Source: Streptomyces sp. NBC_01431
GTDB lineage: Bacteria > Actinomycetota > Actinomycetes > Streptomycetales > Streptomycetaceae
Length of the DNA: 64,000 nucleotides
Reading direction: 5' to 3'
Assembly (NCBI RefSeq): GCF_036231355.1
Contig: NZ_CP109496.1
Location: 5,022,001-5,086,000 of the forward strand
Part shown: positions 9,400-17,218 of the stretch, in pieces
How positions within the stretch are numbered: position 1 is the first letter of the stretch
Layout of the letters: each line of letters starts with the position of its first letter
Notes under the pieces: generated by a model
Databases searched by the model: none
What the model was told of the DNA's origin: nothing
The model's input: only the letters and a program-made list of their open reading frames with translations
Translations under genes and position numbers: made by a program

Positions 9400-10713
9400 T
9401 CAAGCGCCGGAGGGGCTTGATCTCCGGCGCTCGGGGTTTGAGAACGACCCGGTCGCGGACGCCGTGACGGTGGCTGTCCACAGCCTGTGGCAGGACAGCA
9501 GTGCGGCGGTGAGCAGCAGGGTGTTGCGCGCGGCCATGATCCCGGTGCCCAGGGGTGTTCCCGCCATGACCTCGGCGTACAGGCAGGGGAAGGCGAGGGC
9601 GCTCAACGCGGCGGCGGGGAGCAGGAGTTGGGCGACCGGGCGCTGGGTGGTCCGGTTCGAGGTGAGGCAGACGCCGGCCAGGCCGAGCAGCCAGACCAGG
9701 TACTGGGGGCTGATCACCCGGCTGGTCACGGTGAACAGCAGCACCGCGCACAGCGCCGCGTCCAGTGGCACGGCCACCGTCCAGCGGCGGGCGCGCAGCC
9801 GCCAGTACAGCAGCCAGCAGAAGGCGACGCCGGTCAGCGCCAGGCTGATCGTGGCGAGCGCGGACACGTACCGGCCGGTGAACTCCATGGCCCCGTACCG
9901 GTAGACGACCCGGCCGGGGTGGCCCGAGACCAGGTGGGCCAGCTGGAGCGCGGTGCCGGCGAGGGATTCGATCTGGATGCCGCGGCCGCCCTGCTGGCGG
10001 GCGAAGTCCAGGGTGTGGCTGAACAAGAGGGCGAGCACCGCGAGCAGCGCGGCCGCCGCACCGAGCGCGCCGAGCAGGGCGCGGCGGGCGGTGCGGCCGG
10101 GCGGGGCGCCGATGAGGGCCAGCAGCGGCCACACCTTGACCAGGGCGCCGAGCCCCGCGAGTACGCCGCCGAGTCGGGGCCGCCGGCGCAGCGCGAGCAG
10201 GGCGCCCACCGCGAGGGCGGTGACCTCCACGTCGTAGCGGCCGTACGGGATGTTCAGCAGCAGCGGGAGGCCGCCCACCCACAGCCACGCCCCGGCCGTC
10301 CTGCCGCCGGGCCGGGCGCCGGACCGCGCCAGCATCAGGGCGATCAGCGCGTCGCAGCCGAGGGTGAGGGCGGTGAACGCCTGGAAGAACGTGAGGAAGG
10401 GGACGAGCGCGGGGGCCAGGATCACCGCTCCCGCGCCGGGCGGGTACTGCCAGGTCGGGTCCCCGAAGGGGAAGCTGCCCGCGCTGAGCTGCTCGTACCA
10501 GCGGTGGTAGAGGACGGAGACCTCTCCGGCCACCCCGCCGACGCCGAGCCGGTCGCGGAGCAGGAGGTGGAGCATGAGCGCGCGGGTGGCGAGCCAGCCG
10601 CAGGCGAGCGCGGCGTGCCGGGTGCGGCGGCCGCGGGCGCCCGGATCGGGCGCGGTCGCCGGGGCGGGGATGCGGACCCGCTGAGGTGGCTGGGGCAGCT
10701 GGGAGGGCGTCAT
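9400..10713 (-). CDS. GT87-type polyprenyl-phosphate-mannose-dependent glycosyltransferase (membrane)
   Basis: A 437-residue multi-spanning membrane protein with roughly ten hydrophobic helices and the GT-C layout of glycosyltransferase family 87 (mycobacterial PimE/PIM mannosyltransferase type). Typical features are an early acidic luminal loop around YHRWYEQLSAGSFPFGDPTW and the YPPGAGAVIL segment, then VKVWPLLAL and SPQYLVWLLGLAGV in later helices. The predicted role is transfer of a sugar from a polyprenyl-phosphate donor to a cell-envelope acceptor on the outer membrane face. It sits next to TagGH- and TagF-like genes, which supports envelope glycopolymer synthesis. The C-terminal 15 residues run into a Streptomyces intergenic repeat and may be poorly conserved. 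Confidence 0.85.
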   Translation of the reverse strand: MTPSQLPQPPQRVRIPAPATAPDPGARGRRTRHAALACGWLATRALMLHLLLRDRLGVGGVAGEVSVLYHRWYEQLSAGSFPFGDPTWQYPPGAGAVILAPALVPFLTFFQAFTALTLGCDALIALMLARSGARPGGRTAGAWLWVGGLPLLLNIPYGRYDVEVTALAVGALLALRRRPRLGGVLAGLGALVKVWPLLALIGAPPGRTARRALLGALGAAAALLAVLALLFSHTLDFARQQGGRGIQIESLAGTALQLAHLVSGHPGRVVYRYGAMEFTGRYVSALATISLALTGVAFCWLLYWRLRARRWTVAVPLDAALCAVLLFTVTSRVISPQYLVWLLGLAGVCLTSNRTTQRPVAQLLLPAAALSALAFPCLYAEVMAGTPLGTGIMAARNTLLLTAALLSCHRLWTATVTASATGSFSNPERRRSSPSGA

Positions 10714-10788
10714 CTCGGGGAAGTGTATGCACCCTTTGTCCCGATCGTGCGGGACGCCGCGACGGCGCCCCGGACCGGGCCGTGCCCG

Positions 10789-11598
10789 CTACTTCTTCTT
10801 CGTGAACTGCTCGTACGCCGCGATGACCTCGGCCGTCGGGCCGTCCATCCGCAGCGTGCCGGACTCCAGCCAGAGCGTCCGCTCGCAGGTCTCCCTGATC
10901 GAGGCGTTGCTGTGGCTGACCAGGAAGACGGTGCCCGCCTCCTTGCGCAGCTCGTTGATGCGCTCCTGGCTGCGCCGCTGGAAGCTGGCGTCGCCGGTGG
11001 CCAGGGCCTCGTCGATGAGCAGGACGTCGTGATCCTTGGCGGCCGCGATGGAGAAGCGGAGCCGGGCGCCCATGCCGGAGGAGTACGTGCGCATGGGGAG
11101 CGAGATGAAGTCGCCCTTCTCGTTGATCCCGGAGAACTCGACGATGTCGTCGTAGCGGTCCCGGACCTCCTCGCGGGACATGCCCATGGCGAGGCCGCCG
11201 AGGGTGACGTTGCGCTCGCCGGTCAGATCGCTCATCAGGGCCGCGTTCACCCCGAGCAGGGAGGGCTGGCCCTGGGTGTAGATCTTGCCCCGGGCGGTCG
11301 GCAGCAGGCCCGCGACCGCCTTGAGCAGGGTCGACTTGCCCGAGCCGTTGGAGCCGATCAGGCCGATCGCCTCGCCCCGGCGGGCCACGAAGCTGACGCC
11401 CTTGACCGCGTGCACCTCGCGCATGCCGGGGGTCTCCTTGCGGGAGACGATCCGGTTGAGCGCGGCGGTGGCCCCGCCCTTGCCCTTGGTGCCGGTGCCG
11501 TTGACCTTGTAGATGACGTGCACGTCATCGGCGATCACGGTCGGGGTGCCGAGGCTCGCCGTGGTGGCGTCCGCTTCCCGCGTCATGGTGTCAGCCAC
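10789..11598 (-). CDS. ABC transporter ATP-binding subunit, TagH/polysaccharide-export type
   Basis: A 269-residue nucleotide-binding subunit of a polysaccharide/teichoic-acid ABC exporter. The Walker A is GSNGSGKSTLL, the signature is the TYSSGMGARLRFSI variant, the Walker B is HDVLLIDEALATGD, and the H-loop lies in VFLVSHS. The signature differs from LSGGQ, as is usual for the TagH/KpsT/Wzt subfamily. The start overlaps the permease gene by 8 bp (11591-11598), so the two form an operon and one exporter. Likely cargo is a lipid-linked wall polymer, consistent with the TagF-like polymerase nearby. The C-terminus ends in a short FTKKK tail with no extra substrate-binding domain, so the exporter is probably of the TagGH kind. 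Confidence 0.93.
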   Translation of the reverse strand: MADTMTREADATTASLGTPTVIADDVHVIYKVNGTGTKGKGGATAALNRIVSRKETPGMREVHAVKGVSFVARRGEAIGLIGSNGSGKSTLLKAVAGLLPTARGKIYTQGQPSLLGVNAALMSDLTGERNVTLGGLAMGMSREEVRDRYDDIVEFSGINEKGDFISLPMRTYSSGMGARLRFSIAAAKDHDVLLIDEALATGDASFQRRSQERINELRKEAGTVFLVSHSNASIRETCERTLWLESGTLRMDGPTAEVIAAYEQFTKKK

Positions 11599-12547
11599 GT
11601 CCGTACTGCTCCTCTGCCTTCCAGAAGTAGATGAAGCCCGCGGCCAGCGCGACGAACGCCCAGCCGGCGGCCACTGCCCACACGTGCGGGGGCAGCTTGT
11701 TGGCGTGGAAGCTCTTGATCATCGCGAACCGGACCAGGTCGATGTAGACCGCGGCCGGGTTGAGCCCGAGCAACTGGGCCACCAGGTGGTTCATCTTCTT
11801 GAGCTGCGGGCCCAGGTTCCACATCACGCCGGACATGTACATCCAGGTGCGCAGGATGAACGGCATCACCTGGGCGACGTCCGGGGTCTTGGCGGTGATC
11901 CGGGCCATCACCAGGGACAGGCCCGTGTTGAACATCGACTGCAGGACCAGCGCCGGGATCAGCAGCAGCCACGAGACGCCGGGCAGCTGGCCGAAGCACA
12001 TGATGATGATCGCCAGCGCGGCCAGCGAGAACAGCAGCTGCTGGAGTTGCTGGAGGGCGAGCGAGACGGGCAGCGAGGCGCGCGGGAAGTGCAGCGCCCG
12101 CACCAGACCGATGTTGCCGGTGATCGCCCGGGTGCCGGCCATGATCGAGTTGGCCGTGAAGGTCCAGATGAAGACGCCGGTGACCAGCCACGGGATGTAG
12201 TCCGGTGTGCTGCTCTTGTTGCCCATCAGGATGCCGAAGATGAAGTAGTACACCGCCGCGTTCAGCAGCGGCGTCATCAGCTGCCAGATCTGTCCCAGCT
12301 TCGCCTCGCTGTACTGCGCGGTCAGCTTGGCGGTGGCGAACGCGGTGATGAAGTGGCGCCGGGCCCACAGCTGCCGCACGTACTCCGGGAGCGTCGGGCG
12401 GGCGCCGCTGACCTTCAGGCCGTACTTCGCGGCCAGCTCGGCCGGGGTGAGGGCCTGCTCGCCGGTGTATCCGGCGGACTGCGCGCGCGGCGCCGGAATG
12501 GAGTCCGAGGGTGCTGCGGTCTCGCGCGCAGCTGCGGTCTGGCTCAC
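11591..12547 (-). CDS. ABC transporter permease, TagG/ABC-2 polysaccharide export type
   Basis: A 318-residue ABC-2-type permease with six predicted membrane helices. A GTG start at 12547 (VSQTAAARE) is preferred; a longer ORF to 12667 would add 40 residues and overlap the TetR promoter. The N-terminal 70 residues are cytoplasmic and include LTPAELAAKYGLKVSGARP. The amphipathic coupling segment RHFITAFATAKLTAQYSEAK precedes the first helix. GQIWQLMTPLLNAAVYYFIFG and later segments match TagG-like exporters. It forms an 8-bp overlapping pair with the ATPase gene and is transcribed divergently from a TetR gene, which makes that regulator a candidate controller of export. Confidence 0.9.
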   Translation of the reverse strand: MSQTAAARETAAPSDSIPAPRAQSAGYTGEQALTPAELAAKYGLKVSGARPTLPEYVRQLWARRHFITAFATAKLTAQYSEAKLGQIWQLMTPLLNAAVYYFIFGILMGNKSSTPDYIPWLVTGVFIWTFTANSIMAGTRAITGNIGLVRALHFPRASLPVSLALQQLQQLLFSLAALAIIIMCFGQLPGVSWLLLIPALVLQSMFNTGLSLVMARITAKTPDVAQVMPFILRTWMYMSGVMWNLGPQLKKMNHLVAQLLGLNPAAVYIDLVRFAMIKSFHANKLPPHVWAVAAGWAFVALAAGFIYFWKAEEQYGRG

Positions 12548-12655
12548 AACGGTCGCTTTCGGCTGGGGTGCCCCGGGAGGCTTCCCGGAGCAGGATCGGC
12601 ACGGTCGATGGGACGGACCCGTATCGTCGCTACGGGGAGAGTAGGACGGCCTGAC

Positions 12656-12690
12656 GTCGCAACGCAACCGTGTCGTCGCAACGCTATGCT
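12656..12690 (+). promoter_or_regulatory. TetR-gene promoter with paired 10-bp direct repeats
   Basis: GTCGCAACGC occurs at 12656-12665 and again at 12675-12684, 19 bp apart, directly before a TATGCT -10 hexamer (12685-12690). The ATG is 6 nt further on, with no Shine-Dalgarno sequence, so the mRNA is probably leaderless. The repeats are well placed to be a TetR operator controlling both this gene and the divergent exporter. Confidence 0.45.
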
Positions 12691-12696
12691 CAAGCC

Positions 12697-13326
12697 ATGA
12701 CCAAGACCGACCCGGAGACCCCCGCGAATCGCCCGCCGAGGCGCCGCGCCCCGGCCGGTGCCGCCGTGCTGCGCGAGGACGTGACGGACGCCATCCGGGC
12801 GGCCGTCTTCGCGGAGCTCGCCGCGGTCGGCTTCGCCCGGATGTCGATCGAGGGCATCGCGCGCCGTGCGGGGGTCGGTAAGACCGCGGTCTACCGGCGC
12901 TGGAAGTCCAAGCTCAGCCTGGTCCTCGACCTGGTGTCGGCCTTCGCGGAACAGGGCCTTCCGGTGCCGCACACCGGCTCTCTGTACGGGGACATCCGCG
13001 CGCTGCTGGCGGTCGCCTCGCTCGCCCTGCGCCATCCGATCGCCTCGCAGGTCATCCCGGACCTGCTGGTCGAGTCCGTACGCCATCCGGAGATCGCGGA
13101 CGCGATCAAAGCCGCGCTGCTCGACGGGCAGCAGGGGGTGGCGGCGGTCGTGGTGCGGGAGGCGGTCGAGCGCGGCGAGCTGCCCGCGTCGGCTGATCCC
13201 GACCGGGCGCTCGACCTGATCGTGGGTCCGCTGTACTGGCGTCTCGTGGTGGTCAAGGGGCCGCTGCCGAAGGGGTACCTGGACGATCTGGCGCTGGCCG
13301 CGGTTGCTGCGCTCAAGGCGGTCTGA
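12697..13326 (+). CDS. TetR-family transcriptional regulator
   Basis: A 209-residue one-component repressor. After a basic, Pro-rich N-terminus of about 25 residues, the TetR helix-turn-helix occupies roughly residues 30-78 and includes MSIEGIARRAGVGKTAVYRR. The C-terminal half is an all-helical ligand/dimerisation domain of the type common in actinobacteria. It faces the TagG/TagH-like exporter genes across a 149-bp gap with direct repeats just upstream of its start, so autoregulation and control of the exporter are plausible. The inducer is unknown. Confidence 0.92.
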   Translation: MTKTDPETPANRPPRRRAPAGAAVLREDVTDAIRAAVFAELAAVGFARMSIEGIARRAGVGKTAVYRRWKSKLSLVLDLVSAFAEQGLPVPHTGSLYGDIRALLAVASLALRHPIASQVIPDLLVESVRHPEIADAIKAALLDGQQGVAAVVVREAVERGELPASADPDRALDLIVGPLYWRLVVVKGPLPKGYLDDLALAAVAALKAV

Positions 13327-13729
13327 GCGCGGGGCGTTGTCCGGCTTGCCCGTCGTGGGCGGCCGGTTTGCGCAGTTCCCCGCGCCCCTCAGGGGGTTTG
13401 TGCCGCCCCCGTGCCCCCGGCTGGGTTCTGGGGGTGGGTGTTCGGTGCCCGTCGTACGTGGCGATCGCGCAGTTCCTCGCGCCCCTGAGCGGGGTTTTGT
13501 GCCGCCCCCCTGCGCCCTCGGCTCGACTCGGGGCGGTCGTTGTTCGGCTGTCGGGTCGTGCGTGGCCGGTCGCGCAGTTCCTGGCGCCCCCTGGCAGGGT
13601 TTCGCCAGCTCCCCCGTGCCCCCGGCTGGGTTCTGGGGGTGGGTGTTCGGGTGCCCGTCGTACGTGGCGATCGCGCAGTTCCTCGCGCCCCCTCAGGGGG
13701 TTTGTGCCCCCCCCCGCTAGGCAGTCTCC
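13327..13729. repeat. Imperfect 205-bp tandem duplication built from the GCGCAGTTCC element
   Basis: The region carries no credible gene. It holds four copies of a GC-rich element with core GCGCAGTTCC followed by CCGCGCCCC or a close variant, at 13370, 13467, 13572 and 13673. Copies 2 and 4 belong to longer blocks (13411-13485 and 13616-13691) that are nearly identical over about 75 bp, with a single inserted G. The order is therefore a two-element unit repeated with a period near 205 bp. A fifth copy lies at 52723-52744 after hupA. Each copy is followed by a short C-rich/G-rich inverted segment such as CCCCTCAGGGG, so terminator-like hairpins are possible. Confidence 0.8.
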
Positions 13730-15973
13730 TCAGTGGGGGGCTTGGGAGTTGGCTTTTGGTGGGGCGAATTCCGGGGTGCGGGCTCGTTGTTCGGGCAGGT
13801 TGGCGATGGCGGTGCCCGTCTCGCCGAGGAAGACGCGGCGTACCACGCGTTCCGCGGCGTGGCCGTCGTCGTACGGGCAGAAGCGGGAGCGGAACGCGGA
13901 GCGCAGCTGGGCCGAGCGGGAGCCGCGCCAGTGGCCGGTGGTGAAGATGTCGACCAGTTCGTCCTCGGTGCGGGCGACCGCGCCCGGCGGGCAGGAGCGC
14001 AGGTCGAAGTAGGTGCCGCGGGCCGCCTCGTACGCCTCGCGGTCGTCGTCGAGGATGACGACCGGCCGGTCGAGATGGGCGTAGTCGAACATCAGGGAGG
14101 AGTAGTCGGTGACGAGCGCGTCGGAGATCAGGCAGAGCTCCTCGATGGAGGGGTGGCCCGTGACGTCCAGGACGCCCGGCAGCGGCACCCCGCTCAACGG
14201 GGCGCCGTAGGCGAAGTGGGCACGGACCAACACGAAGAACTCCGGGCCGAGCATCCGGCCGAGCCGCTCCAGGTCGAGCGGCAGGTGCTGGCGGCGGCTG
14301 TAGTCGCGGTACGTCGGTGCGTACAGGATGACGGTCGACCGGCCCGGGACGCCCAGCTGTCCGCGTAGCCGGGCGGTGTCGGCGGGCGTGGCGCGGCACA
14401 GCGCGTCGTTGCGCGGGCTGCCGTATTCGAGCGTGGTGTACGCGGCCGGGAAGGCGCGCTCCCCGGTGAGGGTGGCGTGGCGGTTGGCCGACAGGGCGAA
14501 GTCCCACTTGTCGGCGTCCGCGAGCAGCCGGGCGAAGTCGGTGGAGCGTGCGACCGGCGGGCGGTCCGCCAGGTCGAGGCCCACCGTCTTGAGCGGGGTT
14601 CCGTGGTGGGTCTGGAGCAGGATCTGCCCCGGCCGTTTGACCAGCCGATGGTCGAACTCCACGTTGTTCACGAGGTACTTGGCCCGTGCGAGGGCGGTGA
14701 AGTACCCGAAGCCGTCCGGTCGCAGCCGACGGGTGGCCGCGGGCACGGTGGCGTCGTGCTCGGGCGTGGTGATCCAGGCGGTCCGCACCCGGGGCACGAG
14801 TTCGCGGACCTTCGCCTCGATGGCGGCCGGGCTGCACGCGTAGCCGCGGTGCCAGTACGCGGCGAACACCGCCAGGTCGTCGCGGACGGGCAGCCGCAGC
14901 TGGACGCGGTAGTGCAGCCGCAGCGCGGCCGAGCGCGCCGGGCGCAGCAGCGCGGCGGCGAGCGCCCTGGTGCGGGTCCGCACGGTGCGGATCCCCCTGA
15001 GCACGCGATACGTGCGGTACGTACCGAAACGGACTCCGGCGTAGCGAAGACCCGCCGCGCCCGGAATCCGGTGGCGGCCGTAGTGGGCGCGGGCCAGTCG
15101 GAAGAACTCGGCACGGGTGCGTGCGGGGAGTCCGGGCGCGGCAAGCACGGTGGCGGACGCGGCGGCGAAGTGGTCGGCCATCCTGCGGACGAGCACCGGC
15201 CGCCAACTCGCCAGCTCCGGGCGGGAGTCGACGAAGGCGAAGACGCGGTCGTACTGGGGGAAGAGGTCGAAGTGGCGGCCGGGGTCGGTGGCGGGGGTGC
15301 GGCGCAGGCGGTGGTGCACGCAGGCCCGCTCCAGCGTGCTGAGCGAACCGGCCGCGAGGAGCGCCGCGTACGTCCAGGAGGTGTCCGTGCGCGGGCCGGG
15401 CGCGAAGGCGAGGCGCTCGCGGTCGAGGAACTCGCGCTTGTACGCCTTGGTCCAGGCCGGGGCCGGCTGCCTCAACAGGGCGGGCCGCTCGGTCAGTTGG
15501 AAGGCGGCGGGGCCGGACTCGGTCAGGTGGTCCGGAAGCGGAAGCCGCTCGGTCTCGCCCGACCAGTGGGTGCGGGCGTGGCCGAAGACCAGGACGTCGG
15601 GGTCGCCGGAGGCGTCGAGCCGGTCGGCGATGTCGCGCAGGGCGTGCGGGGCCAGGGTGTCGTCTCCGTCGAGGAACAGCACGTAGTCACCGGTGGCGCG
15701 GGCGAGTCCGGCGTTGCGTGCGGGCCCGGGGCCCTGGCCCGGGTCGGCCGGATCGGCGGGCAGGTGCACGGCGACGACCCGGGGGTCGCGGGCGGCGAAC
15801 TCGTCGATGATCTCGCCGCAGGAGTCGGGGGAGCCGGCGTCGACCGCGATCACTTCGAGATCGAACGCGGGGCTCTCGTCACTCTCGTACGTCTGACTCA
15901 GTACCGATTCCAGACAAGCGTGCAGATACGCCTGGAGCCTGTACGCGGGCACGACAACGCTGAACCGGGGCAA
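13730..15973 (-). CDS. Bifunctional GT2 glycosyltransferase / CDP-glycerol:glycerophosphate glycerophosphotransferase (TagF-like)
   Basis: A 747-residue two-domain wall-polymer synthase. Residues 1-230 form a GT-A glycosyltransferase 2 domain: it starts LPRFSVVVPAYR, and the metal-binding motif is FLDGDD. Residues 370-720 form a glycerophosphotransferase (Glyphos_transf) domain with QTHHGTPLKTVG, YAPTYRDYS and TDYSSLMFDYAHLDRPVV, all typical of TagF/TagB. The start chosen is a TTG at 15973 with AGGA 8 nt upstream; the longer ATG ORF adds 18 unrelated residues. The likely product is a poly(polyol-phosphate) teichoic-acid-like chain handed to the TagGH-type exporter encoded nearby. The polyol and sugar cannot be told from sequence. 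Confidence 0.92.
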   Translation of the reverse strand: MPRFSVVVPAYRLQAYLHACLESVLSQTYESDESPAFDLEVIAVDAGSPDSCGEIIDEFAARDPRVVAVHLPADPADPGQGPGPARNAGLARATGDYVLFLDGDDTLAPHALRDIADRLDASGDPDVLVFGHARTHWSGETERLPLPDHLTESGPAAFQLTERPALLRQPAPAWTKAYKREFLDRERLAFAPGPRTDTSWTYAALLAAGSLSTLERACVHHRLRRTPATDPGRHFDLFPQYDRVFAFVDSRPELASWRPVLVRRMADHFAAASATVLAAPGLPARTRAEFFRLARAHYGRHRIPGAAGLRYAGVRFGTYRTYRVLRGIRTVRTRTRALAAALLRPARSAALRLHYRVQLRLPVRDDLAVFAAYWHRGYACSPAAIEAKVRELVPRVRTAWITTPEHDATVPAATRRLRPDGFGYFTALARAKYLVNNVEFDHRLVKRPGQILLQTHHGTPLKTVGLDLADRPPVARSTDFARLLADADKWDFALSANRHATLTGERAFPAAYTTLEYGSPRNDALCRATPADTARLRGQLGVPGRSTVILYAPTYRDYSRRQHLPLDLERLGRMLGPEFFVLVRAHFAYGAPLSGVPLPGVLDVTGHPSIEELCLISDALVTDYSSLMFDYAHLDRPVVILDDDREAYEAARGTYFDLRSCPPGAVARTEDELVDIFTTGHWRGSRSAQLRSAFRSRFCPYDDGHAAERVVRRVFLGETGTAIANLPEQRARTPEFAPPKANSQAPH

Positions 15974-16125
15974 CGGACATCCTGGGGGCGTGAAAGGACA
16001 CGGGCGGATGGCCCGTGAACGTCCCACCCGGCGGCCGGGTTACGCCGCAGGTGCCGTCCGGCGTAGTCGCGCGATCAGGCCCTTGACGTCGCGCCATGCC
16101 GAAGCGCGGATGTGATCGTTCGATC

Positions 16126-16155
16126 GTACGGTCAAGTCCCCTGCGCGTACGGTCA
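16126..16155. promoter_or_regulatory. Direct repeats GTACGGTCA x2 upstream of the TagF-like gene
   Basis: GTACGGTCA lies at 16126-16134 and 16147-16155, spaced 21 bp or two helical turns. On the minus strand the first copy supplies a TTGACC-like -35 for the gene ending at 13730. The second overlaps the stop codon of the upstream permease gene. This is a candidate regulator-binding site only. Confidence 0.3.
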
Positions 16156-17049
16156 CTTCACGGCGCCCGCCATCACCCCCGAGACGAACTGTCGCTGGAA
16201 GGCGAAGAAGACGGCGAGCGGGATGACCATCGAGACGAAGGCGCCCGGGGCCAGCACGTCGATGTTGTTGCCGAACTGGCGGACCTGCTGTTGCAGCGCC
16301 ACCGTGATCGGCGGGTGTTTGGAGTCGGCGAAGATCAGCGCGACCAGCATGTCGTTCCAGACCCACAGGAACTGGAAGATGCCGAGCGAGGCGATCGCCG
16401 GTCCGCCCAGCGGCATCACGACCCGGGTGAAGAGCCGGATCTCGCCCGCGCCGTCGAGCCGGGCCGCTTCGAGCAGTTCCCTCGGGATCTCCGCGAAGAA
16501 GTTGCGCAGCAGGAAGATCGCGAAGGGCAGCCCGAAGGCGACGTGGAAGACGATCACGCCGAACGTCGTCTCGAAGATCCCGATCTGCCCGAACAGCTTG
16601 GCCACCGGCACGAGGGCGACCTGCACCGGCACGACGAGCAGGCTCACCACGACCATGAACCACCAGTCGCGGCCCGGGAAGTCCATCCACGCGAAGGCGT
16701 AGCCGGCGAACGAGCCGATGACGACGACCAGGACGGTCGCCGGAACGGTGATCAGGACGGTGGAGAGCAGGGAGTTGGTGATCGTGCTGTTGTCGAGCAG
16801 GCTCGTGTAGTTGTGGAAGGTGAGCCTGGACGGGTCGGCGAAGGTCTTCCACCAGCCGGTCGAGGCGATGTCGGCGGGGCTGCGCAGCGAGGAGAGCAGC
16901 AGTCCCACGGTCGGCATCAGCCACAACAGACCCACCAGGATCAGAGAGACCCGCAGCGCGCCGCCGCCCGCCCGCGAGGCGATGCGAGCGGGAAGCGACC
17001 GCCTGGCCCTGACGATCCCATCGGCACCGGTCGCGGTGGTCGTCGTCAT
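16153..17049 (-). CDS. Carbohydrate ABC transporter permease (MalG type)
   Basis: A 298-residue inner permease of a sugar importer, with six predicted helices. The cytoplasmic EAA loop that contacts the ATPase is ELLEAARLDGAGEIRLFTRV, followed by PLGGPAIASLGIFQF. It is the third gene of a solute-binding protein/permease/permease set; no ATPase gene is linked, so it probably uses a shared MsiK-type ATPase as most Streptomyces sugar importers do. The gap of 132 bp to the upstream permease gene contains a duplicated copy of that gene's 3' end. Confidence 0.94.
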   Translation of the reverse strand: MTTTTATGADGIVRARRSLPARIASRAGGGALRVSLILVGLLWLMPTVGLLLSSLRSPADIASTGWWKTFADPSRLTFHNYTSLLDNSTITNSLLSTVLITVPATVLVVVIGSFAGYAFAWMDFPGRDWWFMVVVSLLVVPVQVALVPVAKLFGQIGIFETTFGVIVFHVAFGLPFAIFLLRNFFAEIPRELLEAARLDGAGEIRLFTRVVMPLGGPAIASLGIFQFLWVWNDMLVALIFADSKHPPITVALQQQVRQFGNNIDVLAPGAFVSMVIPLAVFFAFQRQFVSGVMAGAVK

Positions 17050-17077
17050 CGCTTGGCCCCCCGCCTCGTCCGCCGAA

Positions 17078-17218
17078 CGGTCATCGCCTGGCCTCCCTGC
17101 GCATGCGCCGGATGTTGCTGTGCTGTCCCGGGGGGCGACCCCCGGGCCCCCGGCAGGGGGCGGTCGCGGTGCGCGGTGCGGTCATCGCTTGGCCTCCCTG
17201 CGCATGCGCCGGATGTTG
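17078..17218. repeat. 40-bp direct repeat duplicating the 3' end of the upstream permease gene
   Basis: Bases 17078-17117 and 17179-17218 are 40-mers differing at one position. The second copy covers the stop codon and last eleven or so codons of the permease at 17182-18534 (ending RRMRREAKR); the first is a non-coding copy that would read RRMRREARR and stop. The copies are 101 bp apart. A shorter third match (GTCATCGCTTGGCC) lies at about 17045, at the start of the next gene. This looks like a local duplication during the history of the operon. Confidence 0.85.
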
